Positions 61,652-64,000 of a stretch of 64,000 bases of DNA are shown here, one piece after another. Numbering within the stretch: the first letter of the stretch is position 1; each line of letters opens with the position of its first letter. The notes under the pieces are model-generated. The model saw only the letters and a program-made list of their open reading frames with translations, was not told the DNA's origin and ran no database searches. Source of the DNA: Flexithrix dorotheae DSM 6795. Its GTDB lineage: Bacteria > Bacteroidota > Bacteroidia > Cytophagales > Flammeovirgaceae. The stretch spans positions 592,945 to 656,944 of the forward strand of contig NZ_KB903430.1 of assembly GCF_000379765.1 (NCBI RefSeq). Direction: 5' to 3'. The position numbers and the translations under genes were made by a program.

Positions 61652-61691
61652 TAAAAAATTTTACCCAGCTCAAATAAATCGAACTGGGTAA
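61652..61691 (-). terminator. Terminator of the DUF6089-like barrel gene
   Basis: On the minus strand TTACCCAG..CTGGGTAA (61684-61691 and 61661-61668) is followed by a T-rich run (61652-61660). It lies 25 bp after the stop of the gene at 61717. Confidence 0.8.
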
Positions 61692-61716
61692 TTAATAACA
61701 AATGTAAAAACTTTTA

Positions 61717-62640
61717 TTATCTTCTTCTATACTTGGAAGCATATCTGCTTGACCCAATGATATAATTCACACTGAAACTTGTTACCAGATACATATCATT
61801 AGCTGAACCACCTCTACCCTTACCAGCTTTTGATTCTATAGGAGCCGTAGAAACAGCACCAGTATCTCTAATTCCCCCAGTCATCATGGCTTTTGTTTCA
61901 GTACTTCTATTTGACATTGCTTTTGCCAAATCACTCATATCTGACATATTAGTAGGATAAGAATCACTAACATCGTCCAAATAATCTGTTAAAGCATATC
62001 TTAAACCAACCTCTACAGCAATATCGATATTAGAACTAGCCTTAAATTTCACTCCTCCTCCAAATGGAATAGCTAAGGCCATTTTTGAATACGCTTTACC
62101 TTCAGTCTGTAATGGTTGAAGATTCACCCAGGTACCTCCAAAACTCTCTGGTGTCACAGCTTGAGGATTGCTATATAAAGCAGATAACCCTAAAGTAACA
62201 TATGGTGTAGGAATACTAGTCCTTTTATAGTAATAGCTATTATTCTTAAAAAAGTCTATTACAATTCCTCCATTTAACTCAATTAGCCTATTTCTAAAGT
62301 GTAAATTCCTTTTATATCTTCCATATCCACCATTTTGAGTATCAGAAAAATCACTTGCAAAATCATCACCTTTAATTGCCCCATAGGACAATCCGAATCT
62401 GGCCGAAACCATCGAATTTAATTTCCTGTTAGCTACTATACCAAGTCCTAACCCTGATTTACTAAAGTCAGTACTCATCATACCAGTCTGAGGTACTAAA
62501 TCACCAAAATAATTCAGAAGATTAAGTGATGCTCCTACGCTCCAATATTGCTTACTAGAACCATATCTTTGTGCAAAAGTCTCTTGACCCGTAAAAAAAA
62601 CCACGGCAAAAAATACCAGAAAAATTTTAATACTTTTCAT
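61717..62640 (-). CDS. Outer-membrane beta-barrel protein (DUF6089/PorG-like)
   Basis: 307 aa from the ATG at 62638-62640; an upstream in-frame extension to 62739 would place 33 charged residues before the signal peptide and is unlikely. The signal peptide ends near ETFAQ (residue about 20). The mature start, YWSVGASLNLLNYFGDL, and later strands (LGIVANRKLNSMVSARFGLSYG, PFGGGVKFKASSNIDIAVEVGLRY) match DUF6089-type barrels. It resembles the 24942 protein in plan. A Gly/Ser-rich, basic tail (IGSSRYASKYRRR) ends it. Members include the type IX secretion protein PorG, but the role here is not proven. Confidence 0.8.
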   Translation of the reverse strand: MKSIKIFLVFFAVVFFTGQETFAQRYGSSKQYWSVGASLNLLNYFGDLVPQTGMMSTDFSKSGLGLGIVANRKLNSMVSARFGLSYGAIKGDDFASDFSDTQNGGYGRYKRNLHFRNRLIELNGGIVIDFFKNNSYYYKRTSIPTPYVTLGLSALYSNPQAVTPESFGGTWVNLQPLQTEGKAYSKMALAIPFGGGVKFKASSNIDIAVEVGLRYALTDYLDDVSDSYPTNMSDMSDLAKAMSNRSTETKAMMTGGIRDTGAVSTAPIESKAGKGRGGSANDMYLVTSFSVNYIIGSSRYASKYRRR

Positions 62641-63131
62641 TCTAAAAATAAATTTTGTTACAAATACAGTAAATTTTTTATCATATTCCTGAATGTTAGT
62701 TATCATATCCTCTTTTTTTGAATAGTTCCAACAGTTCAAAAAATTTCACCCACCCTTTTGGTCTGGCTTTACTAACTAACTGGAATTGTTAACATTTATT
62801 GAATGAAAAATTGTAGACGCAATTTTTTTTGAGTAATTAAAACTTTTTGAAGGGATAATCATTCACCATCATTTGGGAAATTGATCATTCAAAGGTGGTA
62901 AGATCAACAAAACTCGATCAGTTTATGCTTAAATTATAATATTTCGCCTAAAAAATTATATTATACTAAGATTAGCATCTATTACACACCAGGAAGGAAA
63001 GGCCATATAGAGGGTTTGTACTTAGAAGTATTTAAATGTAGGTTTTTTATTTGAATAGATAAGCTGAGTATTTAATGTTTGATTCCAGCTAAAATAATTT
63101 TTAACCAATTTCAAGATTAGAAAAGAATTGT
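62641..63131. other. 491-bp AT-rich intergenic region
   Basis: Between the barrel gene and the ABC ATPase gene, both leftward. It holds the barrel gene's promoter region. Short inverted segments (CATTCA/TGAATG types around 62795 and 62860) are present, but no strong hairpin, coding frame or repeat shared with the rest of the window was found. Confidence 0.45.
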
Positions 63132-63845
63132 TTACACTGGTCTAATTTCCCTTACATTTTCATTTATCTTATCCGTTTCGATGAGACCATCACGCAACCT
63201 CACAATTCGGTGAGCATACTCTGCAATATCGTCCTCATGAGTTACCATAATAATAGTGTTCCCTTTACTATAGAGCTCCTCAAACAAATCCATAATTTCG
63301 TAAGATGTTTTTGAATCAAGGTTTCCTGTTGGCTCATCGGCTAATATAATACTAGGATTATTCACAAGAGCCCTTGCAATAGCAACCCTTTGCCTCTGCC
63401 CTCCTGAAAGTTCATTTGGTTTATGTCCAGCCCTTTCCCCTAACCCTACATTTACCAAAGCCTGCATAGCCTTCTCTTCTCTTTCTGATTTTTTAAACCC
63501 TGCATATACTAAAGGTAGTGCCACATTTTCCAATGAAGTTGATCTCGGTAACAAATTAAATGTTTGAAATACAAATCCTATTTCTTTATTCCTAATTTCA
63601 GCCAATTCATTTTCAGTCATATTACTCACATCCTTTCCTGCAAGATGATAACTTCCGCCTGTAGGAGTATCCAAGCAACCTACAATATTCATTAATGTAG
63701 ATTTTCCCGAACCTGATGGGCCCATAAAGGCGACATACTCCCCTTGATTTATTGTTATGGATATAGATTTCAAGGCATGAATAGTTTCACTTCCCATTCT
63801 ATACACCTTTGATATTTCCTTTGTTCTTATTACTTCCTGGCTCAT
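63132..63845 (-). CDS. LolD/MacB-type ABC transporter ATP-binding protein
   Basis: 237 aa. Walker [10 protein letters not shown] (42-50), Q-loop Gln94 in [10 protein letters not shown], signature LSGGQRQR (146-153), Walker [15 protein letters not shown] (165-178) and the H-loop in MVTHEDD. The [18 protein letters not shown] segment and GNLDS pattern place it in the LolD/MacB (FtsE-like) group, which drives lipoprotein release or efflux across the envelope with an FtsX-type permease. No permease gene lies in the window, so the partner must be elsewhere. The ATG at 63843-63845 fits the family. Confidence 0.93.
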   Translation of the reverse strand: MSQEVIRTKEISKVYRMGSETIHALKSISITINQGEYVAFMGPSGSGKSTLMNIVGCLDTPTGGSYHLAGKDVSNMTENELAEIRNKEIGFVFQTFNLLPRSTSLENVALPLVYAGFKKSEREEKAMQALVNVGLGERAGHKPNELSGGQRQRVAIARALVNNPSIILADEPTGNLDSKTSYEIMDLFEELYSKGNTIIMVTHEDDIAEYAHRIVRLRDGLIETDKINENVREIRPV

Positions 63846-64000
63846 TCAGATTTTTATTATTGATTTATGCAAGATAGCTTAAAAAAGCTAATCCTAAAAT
63901 TTAAAACTCACCTATATTTTACACCAAAATATAATCTTTTTTTCATTTTAAATTTCAATTAAAAATGAAATCGGAAAATTTATATTTAGGGAAGGATAAT

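Noticed and set aside
1-64000. CRISPR arrays, insertion sequences, prophage and integrative elements
   Set aside because: No regularly spaced direct repeats, integrase, DDE transposase or phage structural genes were seen; the RAYT gene is the only transposase-related gene.

Overview
The window is AT-rich chromosomal DNA from a member of the phylum Bacteroidota, most likely a free-living gliding-type cytophagalean. This is inferred from gene content: BlaR1-type M56 peptidases fused to M23 domains, a giant propeller (Reg_prop/Y_Y_Y) histidine kinase, an ECF sigma / anti-sigma / DUF4252 module, a DUF4266 lipoprotein, outer-membrane beta-barrels of the DUF6089 and Wzi/RemB types, and weak Shine-Dalgarno signals with TAnnTTTG-like -7 boxes. 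No tRNA, rRNA, CRISPR array, prophage or insertion sequence was seen. The content is mostly core and accessory metabolic genes in short operons, with one small repeat island.

Layout. 1-8.1 kb: coiled-coil lipoprotein (cut by the window edge), aconitase, a possibly structured intergenic region, a DUF3052-like/DUF5655-like protein, two tandem SpoIIAA-like paralogues, a LarA-type nickel enzyme, and a response regulator translationally coupled to a cyclophilin. 8.1-15 kb: a membrane-anchored HExxH peptidase convergent with a BlaI repressor / M56-M23 / M56-M23 operon, then a GyrI-like protein, a glyoxalase-fold protein and a DCC oxidoreductase/membrane protein pair. 15.2-17.3 kb: a REP-like palindrome island carrying a RAYT transposase, a small membrane protein and a HEPN-like protein. 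17.3-26 kb: threonine aldolase and carboxynorspermidine synthase, a methyltransferase, a ChlI/MoxR AAA ATPase, Rieske and GNAT proteins, and outer-membrane proteins. 26-40 kb: three large sensor kinases framing a transglutaminase-fold protein, a CE4 deacetylase lipoprotein, a CE1 esterase and a thioredoxin-like protein. 39.7-41.9 kb: the ECF sigma module. 42-49 kb: lipid kinase, smc, a family 2 glycosyltransferase with a CPBP-family membrane protein, and a GIY-YIG protein with duplicated HTH-like modules. 49.7-52 kb: family 4 glycosyltransferase and radical SAM/SPASM protein. 52.4-58 kb: secreted DinB-like protein, a TetR / alkane-hydroxylase divergon, a GCS2-CBS fusion convergent with glutathione peroxidase, and an orphan DUF4266 lipoprotein. 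58-64 kb: UDP-sugar 4,6-dehydratase, Wzi/RemB-like barrel, DUF6089-like barrel and a LolD/MacB-type ABC ATPase.

The most unusual structure is the repeat island. Four kinds of short palindrome (called A, B, C and D here), in the conserved order D-A-B-C, recur at 15.2, 15.8, 16.5/17.3 and 22.3 kb, with a diverged relative in front of smc. They sit at gene 3' ends and flank the RAYT gene. One unit appears split by a roughly 0.7 kb segment encoding the HEPN-like protein. Stem differences between copies are compensatory, which implies that the hairpins, or symmetrical DNA sites, are maintained. Other points of note are several enzymes with altered catalytic residues (cyclophilin, one M23 copy, the transglutaminase-fold protein, the CPBP protein) and clear dyads in the blaI and tetR/alkB control regions.
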